Of a DNA stretch of 64,000 bases, positions 9,866 through 19,334 are shown piece after piece. The position numbers and the translations under genes were made by a program. Origin of the DNA: Microvirga sp052115485 (lineage in GTDB: Bacteria; Pseudomonadota; Alphaproteobacteria; Rhizobiales; Beijerinckiaceae). The stretch covers positions 124,001-188,000 of the forward strand of contig NZ_JBFRGU010000001.1 of assembly GCF_052115485.1 (NCBI RefSeq). The letters are read 5' to 3'. The stretch's first letter is position 1. Every line of letters begins with the position of its first letter. The notes below the pieces were generated by a model that worked only from the letters and a program-made list of their open reading frames with translations, ran no database searches and was not told where the DNA came from.

Positions 9866-11626
9866 CTAGCGCATCTCGTCCGGTGCCGTGACGCCTAAAA
9901 TGGTGAGACCCGATCCCAAAACGCCCTTAAGGGCATGGACAAGAGCGAGCCTCGTTTGAGTTGAATCTTTATCAGTCTGATTAACAAATCGTAATTGCGG
10001 CAGATCTTTTCCCTTGTTCCACAAACTATGGAACGAACTCGCAAGGTCATACAGGTAGAACGCAATCCGATGAGGCTCATGAGCCTCGGCGGCTGCTTCA
10101 ATCATACGCGGATACTGAGCAATACGGTGGATCAGATCCAATTCAGCCTCGTCTTGAAGCACTGAAAAATCTGCTTTTGCAAGCTTGGCCGCAGAAAAAT
10201 CTTCACCTGCAAACGCTTCTGACGCCTGCCGGAACACGGAGGCACAGCGGGCGTGAGCGTATTGAACGTAGAAGACCGGATTGTCCTTGGACTGCTCGAC
10301 CACCTTGGCGAGGTCGAAATCCAGCGTCGCGTCGTTTTTGCGGTAGATCATCATGAACCGGACGGCGTCGCGCCCCACTTCATCCACCACGTCACGTAGC
10401 GTCACGAAGTCGCCGGAGCGCTTGGACATTTTCACCGGCTCGCCGTCGCGCAGAAGCTTCACCAGTTGGCAAAGCTTCACATCGAGTTCGCCCTTGCCCT
10501 GGGTGACTGCCTTGACCGCCGCCTGCATACGCTTGACGTAGCCGCCGTGATCGGCGCCCCACACGTCGATCATGTCGACAAAGCCGCGTTCGAATTTCGA
10601 GTGGTGATAGGCGATGTCAGAGGCGAAATAGGTGAAGGTGCCGTCCGACTTCAGGAGCGGACGGTCGACCTCGTCGCCGAAGGCGGTCGCGCGGAAGAGA
10701 AGCTGCTCCCGATCCTCCCAATCATCGTCCTTCTGGCCCTTGGGCGGCGGAAGGCGGCCCATATAGACGAGATCGCGGGAGCGCAGATCCTCGATGGTCC
10801 TGGCCACTTCTCCCCCGCCGTTCTCCTGCAGGGTTCGCTCCGAGAAGAAGATGTCGTGGCGGATGTTGAGGGCGGCGAGATCGTCACGGATCATGTCCAT
10901 CATGGACGCGATGGCGGTTTCGCGAACGCTCGCGAGCCACTCGCTCTCCGGCTTATCGAGAAGGGCCTTACCGTGCGCGCGGACAAGGCGCTCGCCCACG
11001 GGCTTGAGATAGTCGCCCGGATAGAGGCCTTCCGGAATCGCGCCGATATTCTCGCCGAGAGCTTCCCTGTAGCGAAGGTAGGCCGAGCGGGCGACCACAT
11101 CGACCTGAGCGCCTGCGTCGTTGATGTAGTATTCGCGCGCCACCTGGTAGCCGGCGAAGGCAAGCAATGCCGCGAGGGCATCGCCGAAAACAGCGCCGCG
11201 CCCGTGGCCCACATGGAGCGGCCCGGTGGGGTTCGCGGAGACGTACTCCACATTGATCGGATGGTTTGCGCCGCGCGTGGAGCGACCGAAGCCGTCCGCA
11301 TCCACGACTGCGGCCTGCAGCACATCATGGAAGATTTGCGGCACGAGGGTGATGTTGATGAAGCCCGGCCCTGCCACCTCGACCTTCGTGACGCGCGGGT
11401 CGTTTTTCAAATCGGCTACGATCAGATCCGCCAGAGCGCGCGGGTTGGTGCGCGCTTCCTTCGCCAGCACCATGGCGGCGTTGGTGGCGAGATCCCCGTG
11501 AGACGGATCGCGCGGGGGCTCGACCACGACTCGGCTGGCATCCAGGCCCGTGGGGATCTGACCGGCCTCGGCCAGACGGCTCAAGGCTTCCGCGACACGC
11601 TTCTCAAACAACCCGAAGATATTCAT
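9866..11626 (-). CDS. argS: Arginyl-tRNA synthetase
   Basis: This class I synthetase charges tRNA-Arg. The 586-residue protein has the HIGH motif as HVGHGRGA (138-145, inside the conserved NPTGPLHVGHGRGAVFGD stretch), a KMSK motif as KMSKRSGDF near residue 395 and the DALR-type C-terminal anticodon domain ending in LGVTAPDEMR. The N-terminal additional domain is present (residues 1-110). It is preceded by dgt at 45 bases on the same strand, a common alphaproteobacterial neighbourhood (dgt-argS-SPOR). Confidence 0.96.
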   Translation of the reverse strand: MNIFGLFEKRVAEALSRLAEAGQIPTGLDASRVVVEPPRDPSHGDLATNAAMVLAKEARTNPRALADLIVADLKNDPRVTKVEVAGPGFINITLVPQIFHDVLQAAVVDADGFGRSTRGANHPINVEYVSANPTGPLHVGHGRGAVFGDALAALLAFAGYQVAREYYINDAGAQVDVVARSAYLRYREALGENIGAIPEGLYPGDYLKPVGERLVRAHGKALLDKPESEWLASVRETAIASMMDMIRDDLAALNIRHDIFFSERTLQENGGGEVARTIEDLRSRDLVYMGRLPPPKGQKDDDWEDREQLLFRATAFGDEVDRPLLKSDGTFTYFASDIAYHHSKFERGFVDMIDVWGADHGGYVKRMQAAVKAVTQGKGELDVKLCQLVKLLRDGEPVKMSKRSGDFVTLRDVVDEVGRDAVRFMMIYRKNDATLDFDLAKVVEQSKDNPVFYVQYAHARCASVFRQASEAFAGEDFSAAKLAKADFSVLQDEAELDLIHRIAQYPRMIEAAAEAHEPHRIAFYLYDLASSFHSLWNKGKDLPQLRFVNQTDKDSTQTRLALVHALKGVLGSGLTILGVTAPDEMR

Positions 11627-11671
11627 GGCACTTTCTCGACAAGGCCTTTGCGGCCCAAAGCTTGGGCGCGC

Positions 11672-12880
11672 CTAACGCAAGTCAGGGGTTACGTCAAACA
11701 GACGCTGATGCTCCAGCACGGCGTAACGGTCTGTCATTCCCGCAATGTAATCCGCAACGCGACGGGCAAGACGCGGCTCGTCAGCCCCTTCCAGATCCGC
11801 TCGCCACTCTTCCGGCATGGCGGAAGGGTCCGTTTTGAAGCGGGTGAAAAGATCGCGCACGATGTCATCCGCCTGCCGGCGAACGCTCATGACGTCCGGA
11901 TGGCGGTACATATGCGAATAAAGGAAGCGCTTCACGGAAGCCTCGGCTTGTCGCATGGGCTCCGAGAAGGAAACCACGGTTTCGTTCGCGCCGCGAATAT
12001 CGTCAGCCGCCTTCGGTTCGAGACGTGACAAGCGGCGGTCCGTCTCCGCCACCACATCTTCCACGAAACGCGTGATGACCCGGCGGGTCAGTTCATGGAT
12101 GCGGCGGGATTCGTCGAGCCTTGGATAGCGGGCATCGATTTCGCCGAGGAGTTCGGCGAGGAACGGAACGTCCCGCAATTCCTCGATGCCGAACAACCTT
12201 GCCCTCAGACCATCATCGATATCGTGGGCGTCATAGGCGATGTCGTCGGCGATGGCGGCCGTCTGCGCCTCCCCGCTGGCATAGGTCGCCAATCCCAGAT
12301 CCTGCTGGGCGTTGTATTCGAGGATCGCGAGCGGCACCCCATGCTCGGCATAACGCACTGTGGGCTGACCCGCCGCGTCGATAAGCGGCCCGTTATGCTT
12401 CACCAGCCCTTCCAGGGTTTCCCAGGTGAGGTTGAGGCCGTCATAGTCGGCGTAGCGGTGCTCCAATCGAGTCACGATCCTGAGCGCCTGAGCGTTATGA
12501 TCGAAGCCGCCGAAGGGCCGCATGCACTCGTCGAGGACGTCTTCGCCCGTATGGCCGAAGGGCGTGTGGCCGAGATCGTGCGAAAGCGCCAGCGCCTCGG
12601 CCAGATCCTCATCAAATCCGAGGGAGCGGGCGAGCGCACGGGCGATCTGGCTCACCTCGATGGTATGCGTCAGACGCGTGCGAAAATGGTCGCCTTCGTG
12701 ATAGACGAAGACCTGGGTCTTGTGCTTCAGGCGGCGAAAAGCCGAGGAATGGATGATCCGGTCCCGGTCGCGCTGGAATTCGCTGCGGGTTGGAGACACC
12801 GCCTCGGGGTAAAGCCGCCCCCGGCTCCGGCCGGGATCGCAGGCATAAGGGGCTCGCCATCTTTCGCCAAAGGGCCGCAC
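11672..12880 (-). CDS. dgt: Deoxyguanosinetriphosphate triphosphohydrolase-like protein
   Basis: This HD-domain enzyme hydrolyses dNTPs to deoxynucleosides and tripolyphosphate. The 402-residue protein has the metal ligands His72 (HTIEVSQIAR), His101-Asp102 (SHDLGHTPFGH) and a later Asp in ADDIAYDAHD, plus the family start PTRSEFQRDRDRIIHSSAFRRL. It is of the shorter dGTPase-like class found across alphaproteobacteria rather than the 505-residue E. coli form. It is divergently transcribed from erpA with a 78-base gap. Confidence 0.93.
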   Translation of the reverse strand: MRPFGERWRAPYACDPGRSRGRLYPEAVSPTRSEFQRDRDRIIHSSAFRRLKHKTQVFVYHEGDHFRTRLTHTIEVSQIARALARSLGFDEDLAEALALSHDLGHTPFGHTGEDVLDECMRPFGGFDHNAQALRIVTRLEHRYADYDGLNLTWETLEGLVKHNGPLIDAAGQPTVRYAEHGVPLAILEYNAQQDLGLATYASGEAQTAAIADDIAYDAHDIDDGLRARLFGIEELRDVPFLAELLGEIDARYPRLDESRRIHELTRRVITRFVEDVVAETDRRLSRLEPKAADDIRGANETVVSFSEPMRQAEASVKRFLYSHMYRHPDVMSVRRQADDIVRDLFTRFKTDPSAMPEEWRADLEGADEPRLARRVADYIAGMTDRYAVLEHQRLFDVTPDLR

Positions 12881-12958
12881 TGGATCGTCCTTGGGTTGAA
12901 GCTTAGTCTTGTGGCACTTACCTTGGACTCAAGTGGTTGTCCAAGACCGGATACAGCA

Positions 12959-13285
12959 ATGGCCGATATTACCCTCACCGAACGCGCCGCCAGCAGAATT
13001 CATGAGATCATGGCGTCCGAACCCTCCGGCTCGATGCTGAGAATCAGCGTCAATGGCGGCGGCTGCTCCGGCTTCCAATACGCCTTCGAGGTGGATCGTG
13101 CCCGGCAGGACGACGATGTCATGGTCGAGCGCGACGGCGCAGCGGTCCTCGTGGATCAGGTTTCCTTGCAATACATGGAAGGCTCGGTGATCGACTTCGT
13201 TGACGACCTCATCGGCCAGTCCTTCAAGATCGAAAACCCGCACGCGGTCGCCTCTTGTGGGTGCGGAACGTCTTTCGCGCTGTAA
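12959..13285 (+). CDS. erpA: Iron-sulfur cluster insertion protein ErpA (A-type carrier)
   Basis: A-type carriers transfer iron-sulfur clusters to target proteins. The 108-residue product has the three conserved cysteines Cys36 (GGGCSGFQY), Cys100 and Cys102 (ASCGCGTSF). I start at the ATG at 12959 because MADITLTERAASRI is the family N-terminus; the much longer open frame upstream is antisense to dgt. Position opposite dgt is typical of alphaproteobacterial erpA. ErpA and IscA are close relatives, so the exact symbol is less certain than the family. Confidence 0.92.
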   Translation: MADITLTERAASRIHEIMASEPSGSMLRISVNGGGCSGFQYAFEVDRARQDDDVMVERDGAAVLVDQVSLQYMEGSVIDFVDDLIGQSFKIENPHAVASCGCGTSFAL

Positions 13286-13329
13286 AACTAGGCATTTCAG
13301 CCCACACCTCTCTTTGCGTAATGTGCATT

Positions 13330-13350
13330 TGATGCCAAGGGTAGGCATCA
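13330..13350. promoter_or_regulatory. Short inverted repeat upstream of the secreted-protein gene
   Basis: The arms TGATGCC (13330-13336) and GGCATCA (13344-13350) flank a 7-base spacer, 20 bases before the ATG at 13371 and 45 bases after erpA. The size fits an operator half-site pair. With no known regulator nearby this is only a candidate site. Confidence 0.25.
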
Positions 13351-13370
13351 CGCCCGCCCGAGGAGAAATC

Positions 13371-15230
13371 ATGAAGGTCCCGTTCCGTACGAGCGTTTGC
13401 GCGCTCGCGCTTATTGTCGGCTCAAGTGCTCTCCCTTTCGAGCCGGTGGCCGTACGGGGCGTCTCACACGAATTCGGCCAGGGACGCGTCTCCATCGGTA
13501 CAATTCGCGTTCCGCTCTGGAGCGCGGCCTTCGCGCAATCCGCCGATACCTTCACCCTTGAGAACGTCAGCCTGATCGTCGGTTCGGCGACTTACCGCGC
13601 CAAAAAAATCGACTTCTCCGGGGTGACCTCCTCTCGTGCCGATGTCGAGGCCATCTTCAACCCAGCCTCCGCCGCACCCCTCGCCGAACGCCTGAGCCGC
13701 CTCAGCGCAAAGCAGATCGTCATTCCCGAACTGATCGTCGAGCAGAAGATCGCAGATCTCACCCAGCGCACGACTTACAAGAACATCGTCGCCTCCGACA
13801 TTGCGCAAGGGCGTCTCGCGACGATTGCGGCGGATACGGCCGTGCAGGAAATGAGCCAGAAGAACGGCATCGGCACGGTCACGCAGGGCCGTTCAACCAT
13901 CAGCGAACTGGATCTTGCCGCCATGGCACGGCTCTATCTGGAGAAGGCAGGCACTCCGAATGAGCCGTTGGCGAAGATCTACGGCAGCTTCGCTGTCGAG
14001 AACATCGTCCTGACCGCAAGTAATGGCTCCGTCGCCAAGATCGAAAGTGTCAATGGACGAGACTTCAAAGCGAGGCCCACTCAGGATTCCTGGTCGGGCA
14101 CAATTTCACTTCTCACCGCACTTTCAGAGACCGATAAGCTGAGCAAAGAAGACGAAGGACGGCTTTTGTCATCCATGGCTGATTTGCTGAGTGCGATGGA
14201 CATCGGCTCCGTCGAAATAGCGAATGTCGACATCACCGACAATTCGGCGGATGACGCCAACGGCCATATCGACCGCATGACTTATACCAGCGCAAGTAAC
14301 GGCAGATCTGCCGATGCGCGCATCGAAGGCATCCACTTCTCCGGCGACAACGGAGAGGTGGAAATCGATACGATCAGCTTCACCGGTTTTTCCTTCGACG
14401 CCACCTTGAATGGACTGCGCGCCCTGCGCGGCAAAGCACTCGACGATTTTGACGCAACGGCTCTGCGCAGTCTTGTGCCGACCATCGGAACCATGCGCAT
14501 GTCGGGCTTCTCAGTCGAAGCGGTCGGCAAGGCGGATAAGAACAAAAAGCCCGAGGAGATCAAGGCGTCCATCGAGGATCTGGAGATCACCGCCGACAAG
14601 CCGATGAACGGCGTTGCCACCAATGTGCGTTTCGGCATCAAGCATTTCGCCATGACGCTACCGCCGACAAGCAAGGAGGATGGGATCAAGGATCTCCTCG
14701 CTCTCGGTTACAAGGATCTCGACCTGTCCTTCCTGATTTCGTCCGCCTGGAACGAGACTACGAACGAAATCGCGATCCGCGACCTGTCCTTCGAGGGCAA
14801 GGACATGGGACAGGTGTCTCTGCGGGGCACGCTCGGCAATGTGACGAAAGACGTTTTCAACGCGGATACCGCCGTCGCTACCGTTGCCGCTATGGCGGCA
14901 AAGGCGAAATCGGCCGAATTGTTCATCGAGAACAAGGGCCTCTTCGACCGCTATCTCGCCAGCGAAGCGAGAGAGCAAAAGACGAAGCCCGAAGCTTTGC
15001 GTCGCACCTACGGCGCAGCAGCCGCAATGATTATTCCCTCGCTTCTCGGAAATTCCGACAAGGCCGAAACCTTGAGTCAGGTGATCGCGAAGTTCATCGC
15101 CAAGCCCGGCCGCCTCACCATCAAGGCACAGTCGAAAGACCCGGCAGGGCTCAGCGTGGTCGAGCTGGCGGCGCAGTCGGAACCGGCCGCCATTCTTGAG
15201 AAACTCGATATCTCGGCAAAGGCGGAATAA
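13371..15230 (+). CDS. Large secreted protein of unknown function
   Basis: I do not recognise this 619-residue protein. The ATG at 13371 has AGGAGA just upstream, and the longer open frame would run into the 3' end of erpA. The N-terminus is basic then hydrophobic (MKVPFRTSVCALALIVGSSALP), consistent with export; a possible signal cleavage lies either there or near AFAQS at about residue 56. The remainder is mostly soluble, with alternating beta-like and helical stretches, and phrases such as LENVSLIVGSATYRAKKIDFSG suggest repeated beta elements. It has the flavour of periplasmic proteins associated with the outer membrane, but there is no motif to prove it. It is convergent with maeB, 7 bases apart. 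Confidence 0.8.
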   Translation: MKVPFRTSVCALALIVGSSALPFEPVAVRGVSHEFGQGRVSIGTIRVPLWSAAFAQSADTFTLENVSLIVGSATYRAKKIDFSGVTSSRADVEAIFNPASAAPLAERLSRLSAKQIVIPELIVEQKIADLTQRTTYKNIVASDIAQGRLATIAADTAVQEMSQKNGIGTVTQGRSTISELDLAAMARLYLEKAGTPNEPLAKIYGSFAVENIVLTASNGSVAKIESVNGRDFKARPTQDSWSGTISLLTALSETDKLSKEDEGRLLSSMADLLSAMDIGSVEIANVDITDNSADDANGHIDRMTYTSASNGRSADARIEGIHFSGDNGEVEIDTISFTGFSFDATLNGLRALRGKALDDFDATALRSLVPTIGTMRMSGFSVEAVGKADKNKKPEEIKASIEDLEITADKPMNGVATNVRFGIKHFAMTLPPTSKEDGIKDLLALGYKDLDLSFLISSAWNETTNEIAIRDLSFEGKDMGQVSLRGTLGNVTKDVFNADTAVATVAAMAAKAKSAELFIENKGLFDRYLASEAREQKTKPEALRRTYGAAAAMIIPSLLGNSDKAETLSQVIAKFIAKPGRLTIKAQSKDPAGLSVVELAAQSEPAAILEKLDISAKAE

Positions 15231-15237
15231 GGGGCCG

Positions 15238-17532
15238 TCAGGCCCCCTTCTCCACGAGCGCCTGCGCCTCCACCACAGCGATTGCCGTGATGTTCACGAT
15301 GCCTCGCGCCGTCACCGACGGCGTGAGGATATGCGCGGGCTTCGCCGGGCCGATCAGGATCGGGCCGACAGGGAGCGAATCCGCCAAGATCTTCGTGAAC
15401 TGAAACGCGATATTGGCCGCGTCCAGGTTCGGCATGATGAGGACGTTGGCCTCGCCCTTCAGGCGAGACGCGGGATAGACGCGCTCGCGGATCATCTCGG
15501 AGAGCGCAGCATCCGCCTGCATCTCGCCATCGACTTCGAGATCCGGCGCGCGCTCGTTGATAAGCGCCAGAGCCTCCCGCATCTTGATCGCCGAACGGGA
15601 ATCCGCCGCGCCAAAATCCGCATGCGAGAGAAGCGCAATCTTCGGAGCGATGCCGAAGCGCTGCACGTGGCTCGCGCAGGCAATCGTCATATCGGCGATC
15701 TGCTGCGCGTTCGGATCGAACTGCACATGAGTATCGGCGAGGAAGTACGCCCCCTTCGACGTGATGACGAGGGAGAGAGCCGCCATCTCGTGGACGCCCG
15801 GCGCGAGACCGATGATGTCCTTGATGTGCTTGAGGCGGGACTGGAATCGCCCTTCGACACCACAGATCAGCGCATCCGCATCACCACGCCGCAACGCCAG
15901 CGCACCGATGACCGTGCTGTTGGTGCGCACCAGCGTCTTCGCCGCGTCGGGCGTGATGCCTTTGCGGCCCGCCGCTTCAACATACGTCGCCACGTAGTCG
16001 CGATAGCGCGGATCGTCTTCCGGGTTCACCAGCTCGAAATGGCGGCCCATGGCGATGGACAAGCCGAACCGTTTGATGCGGGCCTCGACTACATTCGGAC
16101 GCCCGATCAGGATGGGCTTGGCGATGCCCTCCTCGACGATGACCTGGACCGCCCGAAGAACCCGCTCCTCCTCGCCCTCGGCGAAGATGACACGCTTCGG
16201 ATCTGCCTTCGCCTTGGCGACCATCGGCTTCATGATGAAGCCGGAGCGGAAGACGAAACGGGTCAGCGAATCCGCGTAAGCTTCGAGATCTTCGAGCGGA
16301 CGGGTCGCGACGCCGGAATCCATCGCGGCCTTGGCGACCGCAGGCGCGATACGCAGGATAAGGCGCGGGTCGAACGGGCTCGGAATAAGGGACTTCTTGC
16401 CGAAGGGAAGCGCCTCGCCGCCGTAGGCGCGCGCCACAACTTCGGAAGGCGTCTCGCGGGCGAGCGCCGCAATGGCTTTGACCGCAGCCGCCTTCATTTC
16501 CTCGTTGATCGTGGTTGCGCCCACATCGAGCGCGCCGCGGAAGATGTAGGGGAAGCAGAGGACGTTGTTGACCTGATTCGGGTAGTCCGAGCGCCCGGTG
16601 CAGATCATGGCGTCCGGCCGCGCGGCCTCCGCCTCTTCCGGCATGATTTCCGGATAGGGGTTCGCAAGCGCCAGGATCAGAGGACGCGGGGCCATCTTGG
16701 CGAGGAGCTCCGCCTTCAGCACTCCACCCGCCGACAGGCCGAGGAACACGTCGGCATCAGGGATGACATCGGCGAGCGTGCGGGCATCGGTCTTTTGCGC
16801 ATAGACCGATTTCCAGCGGTCCATGAGCTTTTCGCGCCCCTCATAGGCAACGCCTTCGATATCCGTGACCCAGATGTTCTCGCGCTTCGCGCCGAGCGAC
16901 ACCAGCAAATTGAGGCAGGCGAGCGCCGCCGCGCCCGCGCCGGAGGTCACGATCTTCACATCGCCGATTTTCTTGCCGGCGAGTTCGAGCGCGTTGGTGA
17001 CGGCAGCACCCACGATGATCGCGGTGCCGTGCTGATCGTCATGGAAGACCGGAATGCCCATGCGAGCCTTCAAACGCTCCTCCACCTCGAAGCATTCGGG
17101 AGCCTTGATGTCTTCGAGATTGATGCCGCCGAAGGTCGGCTCCAGGGCCGCGATGACTTCGACGAGTTTGCCTGCGTCCTTCTCGGCGATCTCGATATCG
17201 AACACGTCGATGCCGGAGAATTTCTTGAAGAGAACCGCCTTGCCCTCCATCACCGGCTTGGAGGCGAGCGGACCGATATCGCCGAGGCCCAGAACCGCCG
17301 TGCCGTTCGAAATCACGGCAACCAGATTCTGGCGGGCCGTCAGGTTCGCGGCCTCCGCCGGATCCGCCGCAATGGCCTCGCAAGGGGCCGCCACGCCGGG
17401 GGAATAGGCCAGCGCCAGATCGCGCTGATTTCCAAGCGGCTTGGTGGGCTGGATCTCGAGCTTTCCTGGACGCGGGTAGCGATGATAGAACAGCGCACCC
17501 GATTTCAGATCCTGCGAGATGTTGTCAGCCAT
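15238..17532 (-). CDS. maeB: NADP-dependent malic enzyme with phosphotransacetylase-like C-terminus
   Basis: This enzyme decarboxylates malate to pyruvate with NADP, feeding NADPH and acetyl-CoA supply. From the ATG at 17532 (GGAG 8 bases upstream; a GTG three codons earlier is possible) it is 764 residues. The N-terminal half carries LGLGDIGPLASKPVMEGKA and the NAD(P)-binding stretch TSGAGAAALACLNLL. From about residue 430 onward it resembles phosphate acetyltransferase (for example LIGRPNVVEARI), an allosteric domain in this multimodular class. It is a single gene, convergent with the upstream secreted-protein gene. Confidence 0.95.
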   Translation of the reverse strand: MADNISQDLKSGALFYHRYPRPGKLEIQPTKPLGNQRDLALAYSPGVAAPCEAIAADPAEAANLTARQNLVAVISNGTAVLGLGDIGPLASKPVMEGKAVLFKKFSGIDVFDIEIAEKDAGKLVEVIAALEPTFGGINLEDIKAPECFEVEERLKARMGIPVFHDDQHGTAIIVGAAVTNALELAGKKIGDVKIVTSGAGAAALACLNLLVSLGAKRENIWVTDIEGVAYEGREKLMDRWKSVYAQKTDARTLADVIPDADVFLGLSAGGVLKAELLAKMAPRPLILALANPYPEIMPEEAEAARPDAMICTGRSDYPNQVNNVLCFPYIFRGALDVGATTINEEMKAAAVKAIAALARETPSEVVARAYGGEALPFGKKSLIPSPFDPRLILRIAPAVAKAAMDSGVATRPLEDLEAYADSLTRFVFRSGFIMKPMVAKAKADPKRVIFAEGEEERVLRAVQVIVEEGIAKPILIGRPNVVEARIKRFGLSIAMGRHFELVNPEDDPRYRDYVATYVEAAGRKGITPDAAKTLVRTNSTVIGALALRRGDADALICGVEGRFQSRLKHIKDIIGLAPGVHEMAALSLVITSKGAYFLADTHVQFDPNAQQIADMTIACASHVQRFGIAPKIALLSHADFGAADSRSAIKMREALALINERAPDLEVDGEMQADAALSEMIRERVYPASRLKGEANVLIMPNLDAANIAFQFTKILADSLPVGPILIGPAKPAHILTPSVTARGIVNITAIAVVEAQALVEKGA

Positions 17533-17557
17533 CCCAAACACTCCTTTTTCCGCCCAA

Positions 17558-17583
17558 GCGATTTGTTTTGGCGATTTGTTTTG
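17558..17583. repeat. Tandem 13-base repeat in the maeB upstream region
   Basis: The unit GCGATTTGTTTTG occurs twice head to tail (17558-17570 and 17571-17583), 26 bases upstream of the maeB start codon and in the spacer shared with the divergent acetyltransferase gene. The position would suit a regulator site or a slippage duplication of the promoter region; the sequence does not decide. Confidence 0.45.
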
Positions 17584-17641
17584 TGGGCGCTCTTGTGCGC
17601 GCCCTGTCCCCTTCCGTCAACGGCCTTGAGCCTCACGTGGT

Positions 17642-18271
17642 ATGCATTCGATGAGACTCAGGCATCGCTTGAAGAACTGGCGCAATCCCCATAACCAGAC
17701 GCGGCTGCATCTGAGCCGGCTGGTTGAAAAATACGGCTACGATATCAGCCCCTTCAGCTACGGTCGCCCGAAGGTGCGGTTTCCGGAGGCCGGGGCGAGG
17801 CTCGCCATCGGCCGGTATTGCTCGTTTGCGGACAAGGTGGAGATCATGCTCGGCGGCAATCACCGGGTCGATTGGGTCACGACCTACCCCTTTTCAGCTC
17901 TGCGCGACCTCTGGCCGACGGCTCCGGCGACCCATGATTACCATACGACGCGCGGTGATGTGGTGATCAGGCACGATGTCTGGCTGGGCTCGGGAGCCCT
18001 CGTCCTATCGGGCGTCACAATCGGCCACGGGGCCGTTATCGCCGCCCATGCGGTCGTGACGAAGGACGTGCCGCCCTTCGCCATCGTCGGCGGCAATCCG
18101 GCGAAGATCATTCGCTATCGCTTCGACGAGGCGACCATTGCGGCCCTGTTGGAGACGGCGTGGTGGGATTTGCCGCAAGAGCAGGTCGCCGGTTTGATCC
18201 CGCTTTTGCAGAGCGAGCGCATTCAGGATCTGATTGCCGCCGTCAGGGCGCTGCGGGCTCAATCGTCTTGA
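17642..18271 (+). CDS. CatB-type hexapeptide-repeat O-acetyltransferase
   Basis: This left-handed beta-helix acetyltransferase of the xenobiotic/virginiamycin acetyltransferase class uses acetyl-CoA. The 209-residue protein shows isoleucine-patch hexapeptide turns (IGRYCSFADKVEIMLGGNH, GSGALVLSGVTIGHGAVI) and the family landmarks WVTTYPF and GGNPAKIIRYRF. Such enzymes modify antibiotics or, commonly, sugars of surface glycans. The two genes that face it (acyltransferase-3 and a glycosyltransferase) favour the glycan role here. Its last 29 bases overlap the 3' end of the acyltransferase gene on the other strand. Confidence 0.85.
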   Translation: MHSMRLRHRLKNWRNPHNQTRLHLSRLVEKYGYDISPFSYGRPKVRFPEAGARLAIGRYCSFADKVEIMLGGNHRVDWVTTYPFSALRDLWPTAPATHDYHTTRGDVVIRHDVWLGSGALVLSGVTIGHGAVIAAHAVVTKDVPPFAIVGGNPAKIIRYRFDEATIAALLETAWWDLPQEQVAGLIPLLQSERIQDLIAAVRALRAQSS

Positions 18272-19334
18272 GCACACGACCGTTGAGGGCCCGCGCTTTC
18301 AACCCGAGTGCCGGCTTCTCGACCCTGAACCAGGACAGAGCCGCCACCGCAAGGGTGATGACCAGCGACGGCCCGAGCAGGACGATGGCGGCGACAGTCG
18401 GGAACAGCGCGTGGAGCGCCTGCTGGATCGGCCAACCGTAGAGATACGTTCCGTAGGACAGATCCGCCTTCGGCTCATAGGCGAAGCGCTGTGTTTCGGG
18501 GGCCATGGCGAGCCAGAGGATGCCATAGGCCGAACTCGTGAACAGCAGCGCCTTATAGAGAGCCGTCCCATGGGCAGACCAGGTGATGACGGCAAGAGCG
18601 AAGACCAACGGCCAGCAAAGACGCAAAGTATCGCGCCAGACATACAGCGCGCCGCCGATCGCGAAGAGGAGCGGCAGGCGAAGAGCCGTCTCGATTCCCT
18701 TGGGCGCGTCAGGGTGCAACTGATCGAGCGCGACGAGCGCCGCGAACAGACCGATGACGAGGATGGCCGATGCGAGGCGCCAGCGCAGCAGCCCGACCAG
18801 ACCGAGCACGAACACGCCCGCATAGCACAGCACCTCGTATTTGAGGGTCCAGACCGTGCCCATCGGGAACTGGAGCGGGTTGTCGTTGAAGACGCCAGGA
18901 AGAGCGATGTTGCTCTTGAAGCTGGTGAGCGTCGCGGTCACGAAGCGCCACAGATCGGCGCTGCTGTAATACTGGCCCAAAGGCAGGCTCGTCATGGCCG
19001 CGCCAAGCAGAAGTCCGACGGCGAGCGCCGCCACGATGAGCCCCGGCGCGATGCGCAACGTGCGTGCGATGACATAATCCCGCCAGCCGCGCCGGTCGAA
19101 GCTCATGGTGACGAGAAAACCGGAAATGGCGAAGAAGCCATTGACTGCGTGTTCGCCCATCGTGAAGCCAGTGGAGGCCGCGAGCGGTTCGTCGGCGACG
19201 CTTCCCGTTGTCACGCTGACGGCGTGGGAGACGACGACGGCGAGCGCCAGCAACAAGCGGATCACGGTGAAATTGTTCCGCTCCTGCGCCATGGCGGTGG
19301 AGACGGTGGGAGACATGGACCAGAGCGAACTCAT
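18243..19334 (-). CDS. Acyltransferase family 3 (OafA/YrhL-like) membrane protein
   Basis: This integral membrane O-acyltransferase probably acetylates a surface polysaccharide. The ATG at 19334 overlaps the glycosyltransferase stop by 4 bases (ATGA), giving 363 residues; the longer frame upstream runs through the glycosyltransferase gene. About ten hydrophobic helices are visible. Family signatures are NNFTVIRLLLALAVVVSHAVS near residue 17 with the conserved His, then FFAISGFLVTMSFDRR and GTVWTLKYEVLCY. Translation is coupled to the glycosyltransferase, so both likely act on the same glycan. Confidence 0.88.
   Translation of the reverse strand: MSSLWSMSPTVSTAMAQERNNFTVIRLLLALAVVVSHAVSVTTGSVADEPLAASTGFTMGEHAVNGFFAISGFLVTMSFDRRGWRDYVIARTLRIAPGLIVAALAVGLLLGAAMTSLPLGQYYSSADLWRFVTATLTSFKSNIALPGVFNDNPLQFPMGTVWTLKYEVLCYAGVFVLGLVGLLRWRLASAILVIGLFAALVALDQLHPDAPKGIETALRLPLLFAIGGALYVWRDTLRLCWPLVFALAVITWSAHGTALYKALLFTSSAYGILWLAMAPETQRFAYEPKADLSYGTYLYGWPIQQALHALFPTVAAIVLLGPSLVITLAVAALSWFRVEKPALGLKARALNGRVLKTIEPAAP

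Noticed and set aside
12095..12958. An N-terminal extension of ErpA of about 290 residues
   Set aside because: It is antisense to dgt. The family N-terminus begins at the ATG at 12959.
15196..17694. An 832-codon plus-strand frame opposite maeB
   Set aside because: The sequence is rich in Arg, Asp and Gly with no domain, typical of an antisense shadow; maeB is well supported.
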